The position numbers and the translations under genes were made by a program. Below, piece after piece: positions 33,306-41,767 of a stretch of DNA of 51,996 nt. Source of the stretch: Nocardia sp. GTDB lineage: Bacteria; Actinomycetota; Actinomycetes; Mycobacteriales; Mycobacteriaceae. Where the stretch lies: positions 1 to 51,996 of the forward strand of contig NZ_JAODNK010000133.1 of NCBI RefSeq assembly GCF_025465275.1, read 5' to 3'. Position 1 is the stretch's first letter. Each line of letters begins with the position of its first letter. The notes below the pieces were generated by a model. It ran no database searches. It saw only the letters and a program-made list of their open reading frames with translations, and was not told where the DNA came from.

Positions 33306-34122
33306 GGGAGGCTCCCTTACTGCGAGCTGCCTCGACCTGATCGCGCAGCGTTTCCCAAATTTCCTTGTAGAGGTCGCGGAACTCCTCGGTGAGCCGCACC
33401 TCCTCGACATTGCGCGGCCGCTGCAGGGTGACCTTGAAGTCGCCGCACACGGTGGCGGGCGAAGCCGTCATGACGACAACCCGATCGGCGAGCGAAATCG
33501 CCTCTTCCAGATCGTGAGTCACGAAGATGACCGCCGCATCAGTGCCGGACCACACGCGAAGCAACTCGTCCTGCATGAGCTGCCGGGTCTGCACATCGAG
33601 CGCGCTGAACGGCTCGTCCATGAGAATGATCTCGGGATTGTTGACCAGCGTCTGCGCCAGCGAAACCCGTTTGCGCATACCGCCGGAGAGCTGATGCGGG
33701 TAGTAACCTTCGAACCCGCCCAGGCCTACCGTGTGCACCCATTCGGCGGCCCGCGCCCGCGCCTCCTTCTTCGATGCGCCCCGGAAGTGCGGGCCCAGCG
33801 CCACATTGTCGAGCACGCTCTTCCACGGCAGCACGGCATCCTGCTGGAACATGTAGCCGACGCCGTCCGGAATGCCGCGCACATCCGCGCCGCGCACCAG
33901 GGTGCGTCCGGCCGAGGCGGGCTCGAGTCCGGAGACCAGTGAGAGGGTGGTCGACTTGCCGCAGCCGGTCGGTCCGACCACGGCGACGAACTCGCCGGGG
34001 GCGACCGTGAAGTTCAGGTCGCGCACCGCGGTGTGAATGCCGCCATTGGTACCCGGAAAGCGCTTGGTCGCGCCTCTCAGTTCGATCAATGGCTCGCCGC
34101 GGTCGAGGGGCGGTGGGGTCAT
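33295..34122 (-). CDS. ABC transporter ATPase (SsuB/TauB type)
   Basis: 275 residues from ATG 34122. Walker A GPTGCGKSTT, Q-loop MFQQDAVLPWKSV, signature LSGGMRKRVSLAQTL, Walker B ILMDEPFSALD and the switch His in VTHDLEEAI are all intact. The LPWKSVLDNVALG text is typical of nitrate/sulfonate/taurine importers. First gene of the operon, divergent from the CitA-type sensor kinase at 34294. Confidence 0.94.
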   Translation of the reverse strand: MTPPPLDRGEPLIELRGATKRFPGTNGGIHTAVRDLNFTVAPGEFVAVVGPTGCGKSTTLSLVSGLEPASAGRTLVRGADVRGIPDGVGYMFQQDAVLPWKSVLDNVALGPHFRGASKKEARARAAEWVHTVGLGGFEGYYPHQLSGGMRKRVSLAQTLVNNPEIILMDEPFSALDVQTRQLMQDELLRVWSGTDAAVIFVTHDLEEAISLADRVVVMTASPATVCGDFKVTLQRPRNVEEVRLTEEFRDLYKEIWETLRDQVEAARSKGASRVA

Positions 34123-34293
34123 CGGTTGCTCCTGTTTTCGTGCCGCTCGGGGTGTGTGCTGCGGCATTGGAGAGAAGTTACGTGGCCCGGGTCACACCGC
34201 AGAGTGTTGTGCGCGCTACCCGCACAAGTGGCGATTCGCCTGTTTTGCGCGTTCTGCTCGAGCGTTTGCGGGGCGTTCTCTACACTGTGGTCC

Positions 34294-36054
34294 GTGTTCT
34301 CGCTCGGCCCCCGCTCGGTTCGCCTCCGAACCCAGATCGTGCTGTTGCAGGTCGCGGTGGTCGGTGTGACCGTCGGCCTGGCCTTCGGCGTGTTCGCCTA
34401 TATCGGCAATCAGCGCCTCTCCGGCGAATACGGTGAGCGCGCCCTCGCCATCGCCCGCACCGTCGCCTCCGAACCCGACGTGCGCGCCGAGGTCGCGCGC
34501 TACGCCGACCTCGCACTGCAACCCGGGCCGCAGCTGCAGGACGATCTCGCCGACGGCCAATTGCAGCGCATCGCCGATGACGCGCGGCTGCGCACCAACG
34601 CATTGTTCGTGGTCATCACCGACGATGCGGGTCTGCGCCTGGCACATCCGGAGCGCGCCCGGCTCGGCGAAATGGTCAGCACCGACCCCTCCAAGGTGCT
34701 CGCAGGCGCCGAGGTGATCATTCGTGAACACGGCACCCTCGGCGAATCGGTGCGCGCCAAAGTGCCGGTGCTGCAGCGCGGTACGGGCCGCGTGGTCGGT
34801 GAGGTCAGCGTCGGCATCTCGACGACGGCAGTGCGCGAACAGCTGCTGCGCGACCTACGCCGGTCCGGACTGCTGATCGTCGGAGCGCTGTGTGCGGGCA
34901 TTGCCGGATCGGTGTTGCTGGCACGTCGCTGGCATGGTTTGACACTGGGCCTGGAACCCGCCGAATTGGCGGAACTGGTGCGCGAACAGGATGCCGTGCT
35001 GCACGGCATCGGCGAGGGCGTGGTCGCCGCCGACACCGCCTGGCGCGTCACCGTCATCAATGACGAAGCCCGCCGGCTGCTCGGGATCGACGCCGCCCCG
35101 GGTCGCGATATCGATGATCTCGGACTGACTCCGCGCGTGCTGGAAGCATTCCGCGCCGCCGACGGCCAACTGGTGCAGGCGGCGGTAGGCGACCGCATTG
35201 TTGTGGTCACCGCCCGCAGTGTGATCCGCGATGGCCGCCCCCTCGGTGCGGTGCTCAGCGTCCGCGACCGCACCGACGTGGAATCCCTTACCCGCCAACT
35301 GGATGCGGTCCGCTCCCTGAGCACCGTGCTGCGCGCCCAGCGCCACGAATTCGCGAATCGTCTGCACCTGCTGAACGGATTGCTGCACACCGGCCGGGCC
35401 GACGAGGCATCGCAGTACCTCGCGGAGCTGCTCGGCTCCGGCCCATTGGGAGCGATGCTGCCCGGCATGGAGGTCGTCGCCGACCCCTACCTGCAAGCCT
35501 TCCTCTCCGCAAAAGCCGCGCACGCCCGGGAGCAGGGCGTCCACCTCCGCCTCGGGCCGAATACCTGGGTGAGTGCGAATCTTGCTGCCCCCGTGGATGT
35601 CACGACGATTCTCGGAAATCTCATCGACAATGCCATCGAGGCCGCCCGCGCCCGCACCACCCCCGGACCTGCCCACGGGGATGCGCCGACAGCCCCGAGC
35701 GTCGAGCCCGCACCGGGAACCGGCACCGCGCTGGTGGAGGTGGAGTTGGTGCAGGAGGGGGAGACCCTGCACATTGCAGTGCTGGACAGCGGTGACGGGG
35801 TACCGCCCGAACTGGTGGATTCGGTCTTCACCGAGGGTGTTTCGACTCGCTCGGCCGCCGGTGTCCCCGGCGGCCGGGGCGTCGGCCTGGCCCTGTCACG
35901 ACAGGTGGCCCGAGCGCGCGGCGGCGATGTCCTACTGGCCGATCCGGGCGGTGCCGGCAAAGCAGCCGAAAAACCTTTACATGGAGCGGAATTCATTGCC
36001 CGGTTGCCGGGCGTGCTGACAGAGGGAGAGCCCGCGTGGGCAGCGGAGAATTGA
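34294..36054 (+). CDS. Sensor histidine kinase, CitA/DcuS type
   Basis: 586 residues from GTG 34294. One membrane helix (IVLLQVAVVGVTVGLAFGVF), a periplasmic-type PAS domain with LFVVITDDAGLRLAHPERAR, a second helix (GLLIVGALCAGIAGSVLLAR), a cytoplasmic PAS, then the CitA-type H-box LRAQRHEFANRLHLLNGLLH (His about 351) and an ATPase domain with LGNLIDNAIEAAR and GRGVGLALSRQVARARGG. This family senses citrate, C4-dicarboxylates and similar acids. TACACT at 34281-34286 lies 7 bases before the GTG, so a leaderless mRNA is likely. It is coupled to the response regulator and divergent from the ABC operon. Confidence 0.92.
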   Translation: MFSLGPRSVRLRTQIVLLQVAVVGVTVGLAFGVFAYIGNQRLSGEYGERALAIARTVASEPDVRAEVARYADLALQPGPQLQDDLADGQLQRIADDARLRTNALFVVITDDAGLRLAHPERARLGEMVSTDPSKVLAGAEVIIREHGTLGESVRAKVPVLQRGTGRVVGEVSVGISTTAVREQLLRDLRRSGLLIVGALCAGIAGSVLLARRWHGLTLGLEPAELAELVREQDAVLHGIGEGVVAADTAWRVTVINDEARRLLGIDAAPGRDIDDLGLTPRVLEAFRAADGQLVQAAVGDRIVVVTARSVIRDGRPLGAVLSVRDRTDVESLTRQLDAVRSLSTVLRAQRHEFANRLHLLNGLLHTGRADEASQYLAELLGSGPLGAMLPGMEVVADPYLQAFLSAKAAHAREQGVHLRLGPNTWVSANLAAPVDVTTILGNLIDNAIEAARARTTPGPAHGDAPTAPSVEPAPGTGTALVEVELVQEGETLHIAVLDSGDGVPPELVDSVFTEGVSTRSAAGVPGGRGVGLALSRQVARARGGDVLLADPGGAGKAAEKPLHGAEFIARLPGVLTEGEPAWAAEN

Positions 36055-36719
36055 ACATCCTGGTGGTCGACGACGACTTCCGGGTAGCCAACCTGCACGC
36101 CGGAATCGTCGCGGCGCTACCGGGATTCACGGTGGGTGCGGTCGCCAACACCCTCGCCGCCGCCCGCACGGAGATAGCCGCCGCGACTTTCGATCTGGCC
36201 TTGGTCGACGTCTACCTCCCCGACGGCTCCGGCATAGACCTGGTCCGGGAAATCCCCTTCGACGCCATGATCCTCACCGCCGCAACCGAATCCGAGACGG
36301 TCCGCGCAGCCCTCTCCGCCGGCGCCCTCGGCTACCTGGTGAAACCCTTCGACCACGCCGCCCTCGCCGCCCGCCTGGCCGGCTACGCCCGCTACCGCCG
36401 CATCCTCTCCGCCGCCGAAATATCAGCGTCCGACGTAGACGCCGCCCTCCTCGCACTACGCCCCACCACAACCTCCAGTTCGGCAGCCCAACCCGCCGCC
36501 CTCGTCACCTCCCCGACAAAAGATCTCGTCCTACAGGCCGTCCGACACGCGCACACCCCCATGTCCGCAGCCCAGGTAGCCGTCGCCATCGGCATCTCCC
36601 GCGCCACCGCCCAGCGCTACCTGGCTGCCCTGGTAGGCGCCGGCGGCCTCCGCATGCAACTCCGCTACGGCAGCACCGGCCGCCCCGAACAGGAATACTC
36701 CGCCGGACCTACCCGCTGA
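36036..36719 (+). CDS. Response regulator, CitB/DcuR type
   Basis: 227 residues. Receiver domain with acidic pocket VVDDD (12-14), phosphorylation site LVDVYLPDGSG (Asp58) and Lys in LVKPFD near 108. A C-terminal helix-turn-helix (SAAQVAVAIGISRATAQRYL, AALVGAGGLRMQLRYG) is of the CitB kind. GTG 36036 overlaps the kinase stop by 19 bases. Likely target is the divergent ABC transporter operon and its own promoter (inference). Confidence 0.92.
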   Translation: MGSGELNILVVDDDFRVANLHAGIVAALPGFTVGAVANTLAAARTEIAAATFDLALVDVYLPDGSGIDLVREIPFDAMILTAATESETVRAALSAGALGYLVKPFDHAALAARLAGYARYRRILSAAEISASDVDAALLALRPTTTSSSAAQPAALVTSPTKDLVLQAVRHAHTPMSAAQVAVAIGISRATAQRYLAALVGAGGLRMQLRYGSTGRPEQEYSAGPTR

Positions 36720-37716
36720 GCGCTGCAATTCAGTCGATACTTCTGATGAGCATTGTCCAGATCGCCGCGGTGAACCACGGCCGCAGCGGTCAGCAGCTGT
36801 GCGGCGCGGCGAATATCCAGGGGACCGTCGTCCAGGCCGGGAACGAGGGCGTCGATCACCGCTGCGATAGCCGCGGCCCGGGATGCCTGGGGGAGTGCGG
36901 CGGAATGGGCGAAATCCACTAGCAGCCGCCGTAATTGGACCAGACCGCAGAGCTCGCCGGTCGGAAGATTCACCAGATACGCCAGGCGCGTGGGTGCGGC
37001 AGCCAGATCACGCAGTGCGTCCTCGATGGTGGGGAAGCCGAGCAGGATCGCGGCGACCTGCCCGTTCTCCGGAGCCTCGGGGGCATGCGACCAAGTGTGC
37101 AGGCGGACATAGCGTGCCGCATCGGGATGTGGGGTGGCGGGCCAGAGTTCGGATTGCCGCTCGAACTCGTGCAGGTGCTGGTTGGATTCGCGAGCAATCA
37201 GGCTCTCGGGCGTATGGAACTGGATTTCGATCCGGAGATCGGAATGCGGAGCGGTCCACACTGCGCGATAGTCCTTGTACCGGGGATGGCTCCACGAGTT
37301 GGCAGCCGAGCCGGGCACGATGCGATAGCCGCGTTGTTCGAGCAGTCCGAGTACCAGTTCGATACCGGACGTGAGGACTCGGTGCTGAAGATCAGCGCGT
37401 AGCGAATGGCATCGTTGATGCTGGACAGTGCCGCCGGTAGCGAGACGCCTTCCGTGCGTGACACCGTGACTTGCCGCTGCAGCGCTTCGAGACTCTTCAC
37501 GGAAGCGAATTCGCCTGCGCGCCGGGCACCGTGAGCCTCGGCTAGGGGAGCCAGGATGTCGTCGAGACAGGTGCGGAACGACTCGTCGTAGACACGATCG
37601 GGCAGCTGTCGCCGCCGCACGACGGTGGTGGGCGGCTCGCCCGATTCCCAGCCGCGCGCGGAGGGGAACCGGGCCCAATACCGGGGCTCGCCGGTGCGGT
37701 CGTGCGATCGGGTCAT
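36665..37716 (-). pseudogene. RelA/SpoT-like nucleotidyltransferase-fold gene with frameshift
   Basis: ATG 37716 has GGAGGG upstream. The first frame encodes LDDILAPLAEAHGARRAGEF, SLPAALSSINDAIRYALIFS and then runs out of homology near 37385. The continuation is in another frame: SGIELVLGLLEQRGYRIVPG, SAANSWSHPRYKDYRAVW, DLRIEIQFHTPESLIARESN. Together they read as one RelA/SpoT-like domain of the kind seen in toxins and effectors. One base seems to have been lost (or two gained) near 37380-37390. The second frame runs to 36665, past the end of the convergent response-regulator gene. Either a dead gene or a sequence error. Confidence 0.65.
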
Positions 37717-37782
37717 GATGGCACCCTCCGAAGACCGGAGACGAAGGCCCAACCAGGCAATGTGACCCCTGCCACTCGATTA

Positions 37783-37812
37783 TTGGCGAATCCGGGGGAC
37801 TTTGGCTAGCGT
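37783..37812 (+). promoter_or_regulatory. Predicted promoter for the leader ORF and glyoxalase-fold gene
   Basis: TTGGCG at 37783-37788 and TAGCGT at 37807-37812 with an 18-bp spacer, 14 bp before the leader ORF. Confidence 0.45.
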
Positions 37813-37825
37813 CGAAGGGGTGGCG

Positions 37826-37894
37826 ATGCTCCTGTCGGCCGACTTGCACCGGTCCAGGGTCGGGATCGTCACTCACACAGGAGAATTCCCATAA
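37826..37894 (+). CDS. Short leader ORF (22 residues) before the glyoxalase-fold gene
   Basis: ATG 37826 has AAGGGG at 37815-37820, five bases upstream. The peptide starts MLLSADLHRSRVG and ends THTGEFP. Its TAA stop (37892-37894) overlaps the ATA that appears to start the next gene (37891-37893). The Leu-His-Arg-rich start recalls actinobacterial leader peptides, but no cysteine is present. It may couple or attenuate translation downstream. Confidence 0.45.
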   Translation: MLLSADLHRSRVGIVTHTGEFP

Positions 37895-38292
37895 CTATTC
37901 AGTTCAACCACACCATTGTCGGATGCAAGGCCAATCGGGAGACCGCCGAATTCTGGGCGGAGATCCTCGGATTGGAGGTGGGGACCGGGTGGGGGCCGTT
38001 CATTCCGTTGCAAGTCGGGAACGGCGTCACCTTCGATTTCGCGAATGTTCCGCCGGATCTGCCCGGTGGCATTCACCCCACGCACTACGCCTTCCTGGTC
38101 TCGGAGGACGAATTCGATTCGGCCTACAAGAAGATCACGGATTACCGGATCACCTATTGGGCTGATCCGCACGGCCGGATCGAAGGCGAGATCAACCACA
38201 ACGACGGTGGCCGCGGCGTCTATTTCCAGGATCCCAACGGCCACTATATGGAGCTGATCACCGTTCCGTACGGTGGCTGGCCGCAGCGGTAA
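37891..38292 (+). CDS. VOC (glyoxalase/bleomycin-resistance) family protein with ATA start
   Basis: 133 residues if read from ATA 37891. The fold pattern is complete: IQFNHTIVGCKANRETAEFW, AEILGLEVG, THYAFLVSEDEFDSAYKKIT and VYFQDPNGHYMELITVPYGG. Metal-ligand positions look like His near the start, His in the middle and Glu in MELI. AGGAG at 37879-37883 is spaced 7 bases from the ATA, where an ATG would be expected. Upstream in frame to the stop at 37807 there is no ATG, GTG or TTG; the first downstream one is TTG 37972, which would delete the first strand. Either a non-standard start or a start-codon mutation. Confidence 0.75.
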   Translation: MTIQFNHTIVGCKANRETAEFWAEILGLEVGTGWGPFIPLQVGNGVTFDFANVPPDLPGGIHPTHYAFLVSEDEFDSAYKKITDYRITYWADPHGRIEGEINHNDGGRGVYFQDPNGHYMELITVPYGGWPQR

Positions 38293-38305
38293 TCACTCGG
38301 TGCTG

Positions 38306-38348
38306 CACTGGGCGTTGGCCTTTCACGCCGAAGCGGCCACGCCCAGTG
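38306..38348. terminator. Hairpin between convergent genes, overlapping the methyltransferase end
   Basis: CACTGGGCGT-T-GGCC (38306-38320) pairs with GGCCACGCCCAGTG (38335-38348), a 14-bp stem with one bulge. Its right arm lies in the last codons of the methyltransferase gene. Probably stops transcription from both sides. Confidence 0.6.
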
Positions 38349-38940
38349 ACAGCGCACCCATGAACCTCGGTGTCCCCTTCTCGTAGAACTGATCGACCGC
38401 ACGAACTTCGAAACCGGCATCCTCGATCAGCCCGCGAATATCGCGATCCAGATGGCAGCCGCCGAACAGCGTCTTCTGGACCGGATTCAACCGGTGCTGC
38501 CACACCTGCACCCCGGGATCCGGCGCGAGCCCGTGTTCGACGAAATGAAATGTCCCGCCCGGCGCCAGGACTCGGCGAATCTCGGACAGTGCCGCGCGCA
38601 CATCGGGGATGGTGCACAGCGTCCAGGTGGACAGCGCCGATTCGAAACTATTGTCCGCGAACGGCAATGCCTGCCCGTCCAATCCCGAGCGCTCGACCGG
38701 AACCGTGGACGCGGCGATCCGCTCGCTTGCCATTCGCCAGCCGAGACCCACCGGTTCGACCGCGCTCACCGATTTCACCTCGGCGGGATAGAACGGCACA
38801 TTGCGCCCGGACCCGAATCCGATCTCCACCACGCGCCCGTTCAGGCCGGCGCAGGCGCGTTCCCGCACCGGATCCAGGAACTTGGCGCCGCACGACACAT
38901 CGATGATTCGGGGCAGCACCTGGTTTTCGTAGATTCCCAC
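38323..38940 (-). CDS. Class I SAM-dependent methyltransferase
   Basis: 205 residues from GTG 38940. SAM-binding motif I is VVEIGFGSGRNVPFY, with later motifs VEPVGLGWRMA, FADNSFESALSTWTLCTIP and EIRRVLAPGGTFHFVEHGLA. This is the Methyltransf_11/UbiE-like group with EIGFGSGRN typical of small phospholipid-type or arsenite-like methyltransferases. The substrate is not evident. Confidence 0.88.
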   Translation of the reverse strand: MGIYENQVLPRIIDVSCGAKFLDPVRERACAGLNGRVVEIGFGSGRNVPFYPAEVKSVSAVEPVGLGWRMASERIAASTVPVERSGLDGQALPFADNSFESALSTWTLCTIPDVRAALSEIRRVLAPGGTFHFVEHGLAPDPGVQVWQHRLNPVQKTLFGGCHLDRDIRGLIEDAGFEVRAVDQFYEKGTPRFMGALSLGVAASA

Positions 38941-38979
38941 GTCACGACTCTTTCCATGAATTATCCTGTGCGCCAGCGA

Positions 38980-40362
38980 CTAGTGCGTCGGGAAGCGCTT
39001 GGTCAGCCACGCGGCGACGTAGTCCAGCACCTGCGGATCGATGGTCGTCTCGATGGTGCCGTACTCACTCGGCAGTCCCGTGGTCGCGGGCTGCATGAGG
39101 TGATTGAGTCCGTCGAAGACTTGCACGGTGGCATCCGGATCGGCGGCCAGCAGACTGCGCATCGGCCCTTCGCTCTGTGCCGCCGGAACCTGTAGATCCT
39201 TGGTGCCGAACATGGCGAGCACCGGAACGCGCAGCGCCGAAAGCGCCGGGGCCGGATCGTAATTGATGAGCGCGGCCATATACGGCGTCACCATGGCGTC
39301 GATGGTTTCGCCCGAGGCACGCTGATCGGCGGGCAGGCTGTCATTGTGCTGTTGCGCATAGACTTTCGCGGCAGCGAGATCACCATTGCGAATAACACTG
39401 GTCAGCCCCGAGATATAGCCGACCTGCGCGGCCACCTGCTCGGGCGGCGCACCCGATGCGGTCAGGATCAGCCGATTCTGTTCGAGCAGTACATCCGCAC
39501 CGGTCACCGCCGGACCGGCCTGCAGAATCGCGAAGGCCACACCGCTGTCGGGCTGCGAGGCATACAGCGGCGCAAGGTATCCGCCCTCACTGTGCCCCAG
39601 CAAACCGATGCGTTTGCCATCGATTTCCGAACGCCCGTGCAGGAAGGCCACACCGGCGCCGATATCGCCGGTCAGATCCTGATAGCTGGAATCGGCGAGA
39701 TCCCCGCCGGTACCGCCGACACCACGATCGTCGGTGCGCAGCACCGCATATCCGGCGCGGGTCAGGGTGTCCGCCCACAGTAGGAACGACTTGTGCCCCA
39801 GGATTTCCTCATTGCGATCCTGCGCCCCGCTGCCGGTGATGAGCAGCACCGCCGGATGCGGCCCGCCGGTCTGTGGTTCGGTCAGCGTGCCCGCAATGGT
39901 GATGTTCCCGCTGTGGTAGCTGACGTCCTCGGACTTGTACGGCCACGGCGGCTTGGGCTCCTGCGGCCGCGCCGGGGTCGCCGCCTGCCCGCGGGTCAGA
40001 TTCAGCGGCACGGTCTTTCCGGATTGCGTGAAGTCGCCCTTGATGCTGTCCGAGGCCTTGTCGTACTTCCCCTCGAACGTCGGTTGGCCGGGAAATTCCG
40101 GGATCGAGAACTCGACTCGATCCACCTCATTGCGGACCGCGCTCAGTTGCTTGTCCGCAATACCCTGGACCGGGACCTCGATCGAACCCTTGCCATCGGT
40201 GGTGAAGTTGATGCCCACCGCCAGTGGCTGACCAGGGAATTCGATATTCCCGTGCCAGTCCCCGGTCACGTATGTCTGCGCCGGCCCGGTGCTCGAGCAG
40301 CCCGCCACCACGAGGACGACGACAACGAACAGGCCCAGCGAAAGCGACCGCACCACACGCAT
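38980..40362 (-). CDS. Lipoprotein alpha/beta hydrolase
   Basis: 460 residues. Signal peptide with lipobox VVAGC (Cys22). Residues 30-130 form a beta-rich DUF3887-like or lipocalin-like part (GDWHGNIEFPGQPLAVGINF), followed by an alpha/beta-hydrolase domain with HPAVLLITGSGAQDRNE, the nucleophile elbow GLLGHSEGGYLAPL, an acid in FGTKDLQVP and His in DGLNHLMQP. An exported esterase or peptidase-like hydrolase. TACTCT ends 6 bases before the ATG, though GGAGG also sits directly next to it. Confidence 0.88.
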   Translation of the reverse strand: MRVVRSLSLGLFVVVVLVVAGCSSTGPAQTYVTGDWHGNIEFPGQPLAVGINFTTDGKGSIEVPVQGIADKQLSAVRNEVDRVEFSIPEFPGQPTFEGKYDKASDSIKGDFTQSGKTVPLNLTRGQAATPARPQEPKPPWPYKSEDVSYHSGNITIAGTLTEPQTGGPHPAVLLITGSGAQDRNEEILGHKSFLLWADTLTRAGYAVLRTDDRGVGGTGGDLADSSYQDLTGDIGAGVAFLHGRSEIDGKRIGLLGHSEGGYLAPLYASQPDSGVAFAILQAGPAVTGADVLLEQNRLILTASGAPPEQVAAQVGYISGLTSVIRNGDLAAAKVYAQQHNDSLPADQRASGETIDAMVTPYMAALINYDPAPALSALRVPVLAMFGTKDLQVPAAQSEGPMRSLLAADPDATVQVFDGLNHLMQPATTGLPSEYGTIETTIDPQVLDYVAAWLTKRFPTH

Positions 40363-40491
40363 CCTCCGAGAGTACGCGCGGGTAACACTGGCATTACCGA
40401 TTCGACACCGTAAATAACCTCTGGGCCATGGCTGGTAACTCTCGCGTTCATCCCATTGCCCTCTGTCATGCGCGCCTCGTACCTTGGATCC

Positions 40492-41742
40492 GTGAGCAAT
40501 GTCGCTACCGCCCCGGCGCTCGCGGATCTACCCACCGGTGTGGGCGGGTTCGCGACCCCCGAATTCGGGCCCCTGGTACGTACTTTCGCGCGATTGATGG
40601 GCGGTCACCCGGGCGCCGGAGGTGCGCTCTCGGTGCACCTGCACGGCGAGCCGCTGGTCGATGCCTGGATCGGTGACGCTACGCCTGCCGCCGCCTGGGG
40701 CGCCGATACCGGCGCCGTCGTCTTCTCCGCCACCAAAGGCATTGCGGCCACGGTCATTCACCGTCTCGCCGACCGCGGCCTCATCGACTACGACACCCCG
40801 GTCGCCGCCTACTGGCCCGAATTCGCGGCCAATGGCAAGGAGCGAATCACGGTGCGGCAGCTGCTGTCCCACCGCGCGGGCCTGTCCGGCCTGCCCGAGA
40901 TCGCCCGCGGCCTGGACGACATTCTCGATCACCGCCTGATGGAGCAGCGCCTCGCCGCCGCGAAACCCGATCACCTGCTCAACATTCCGACCTATCACGC
41001 CCTGACCTTCGGCTGGCTGCTCGCGGGTCTGGCCCGCGCCGTCACCGGCCGGGGCATGGCCGAACTGTTCCGCACCGAGATCGCCGAACCGCTCGGCACC
41101 GACGGCATCCATCTGGGCCGCCCGCCGGCCGGGGCCGTCACCACTGCGGCCGAACTACAGGGCACCCGACTTGCCGCAGTGGGCACCACCTATGTCTCGT
41201 TGTTCCTGGGCCGCGCCTACGGTCTCCCCGGCGCTCTCGGTGCGGCAACCCGTGCCCTCTTCCTGCCCGGCCTCGAAGAATTCGTCGACGGCGACAATCC
41301 GCCGATTCTGGAGACCGAGCTCCCCGCGGGCAATGGCGTCTGTACCGCCAGCGGTCTGGCCACCCTCTACGGCGCGCTGGCCAATGGCGGCATGAGCAAC
41401 GGCCACCGTTTCCTGTCGCCGCAGACCATCAAGACCATGCGCCACATCGAGACCTACCGTCTCGATCACGCGCTCTTCTATTTCCCCATGCTCTGGCATA
41501 TGGGCTACCACTCACTGCCGATGCCCGGCGCCCGCGCCGGTTTCGGCCATATCGGTCTTGGCGGTTCCTTCGGCTGGGCTGACCCTCAGCAGGGACTTTC
41601 CGTCGGTTTCGTCCATAATCGGCTGTCGCTGGCCGCCCTCACCTCCGACCAGATCGCCGCGGCCTGGATACTGCCGCTGGCTGTCCGGGGCGCCCGCGCG
41701 GCGCGCCGAACCATCGCAGTACCGAGCCGCCGCGCGGCCTGA
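40492..41742 (+). CDS. Serine hydrolase/esterase of the class C beta-lactamase fold
   Basis: 416 residues from GTG 40492. The catalytic SxxK is FSATKG (Ser79, Lys82), the second motif is YHA in PTYHALTFGWLLAGL, and GHIGLGGS supplies the third. This is the EstB/LipL/LipD group of mycobacterial esterases. No signal peptide is seen. TTGCCC at 40456-40461 and TACCTT at 40480-40485 (18-bp spacer) place the transcription start at the GTG, so the mRNA is probably leaderless; ATG 40468 would overlap the promoter. Confidence 0.9.
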   Translation: MSNVATAPALADLPTGVGGFATPEFGPLVRTFARLMGGHPGAGGALSVHLHGEPLVDAWIGDATPAAAWGADTGAVVFSATKGIAATVIHRLADRGLIDYDTPVAAYWPEFAANGKERITVRQLLSHRAGLSGLPEIARGLDDILDHRLMEQRLAAAKPDHLLNIPTYHALTFGWLLAGLARAVTGRGMAELFRTEIAEPLGTDGIHLGRPPAGAVTTAAELQGTRLAAVGTTYVSLFLGRAYGLPGALGAATRALFLPGLEEFVDGDNPPILETELPAGNGVCTASGLATLYGALANGGMSNGHRFLSPQTIKTMRHIETYRLDHALFYFPMLWHMGYHSLPMPGARAGFGHIGLGGSFGWADPQQGLSVGFVHNRLSLAALTSDQIAAAWILPLAVRGARAARRTIAVPSRRAA

Positions 41743-41767
41743 GCCGGGGGCGCGGCAGACTGGGGTC

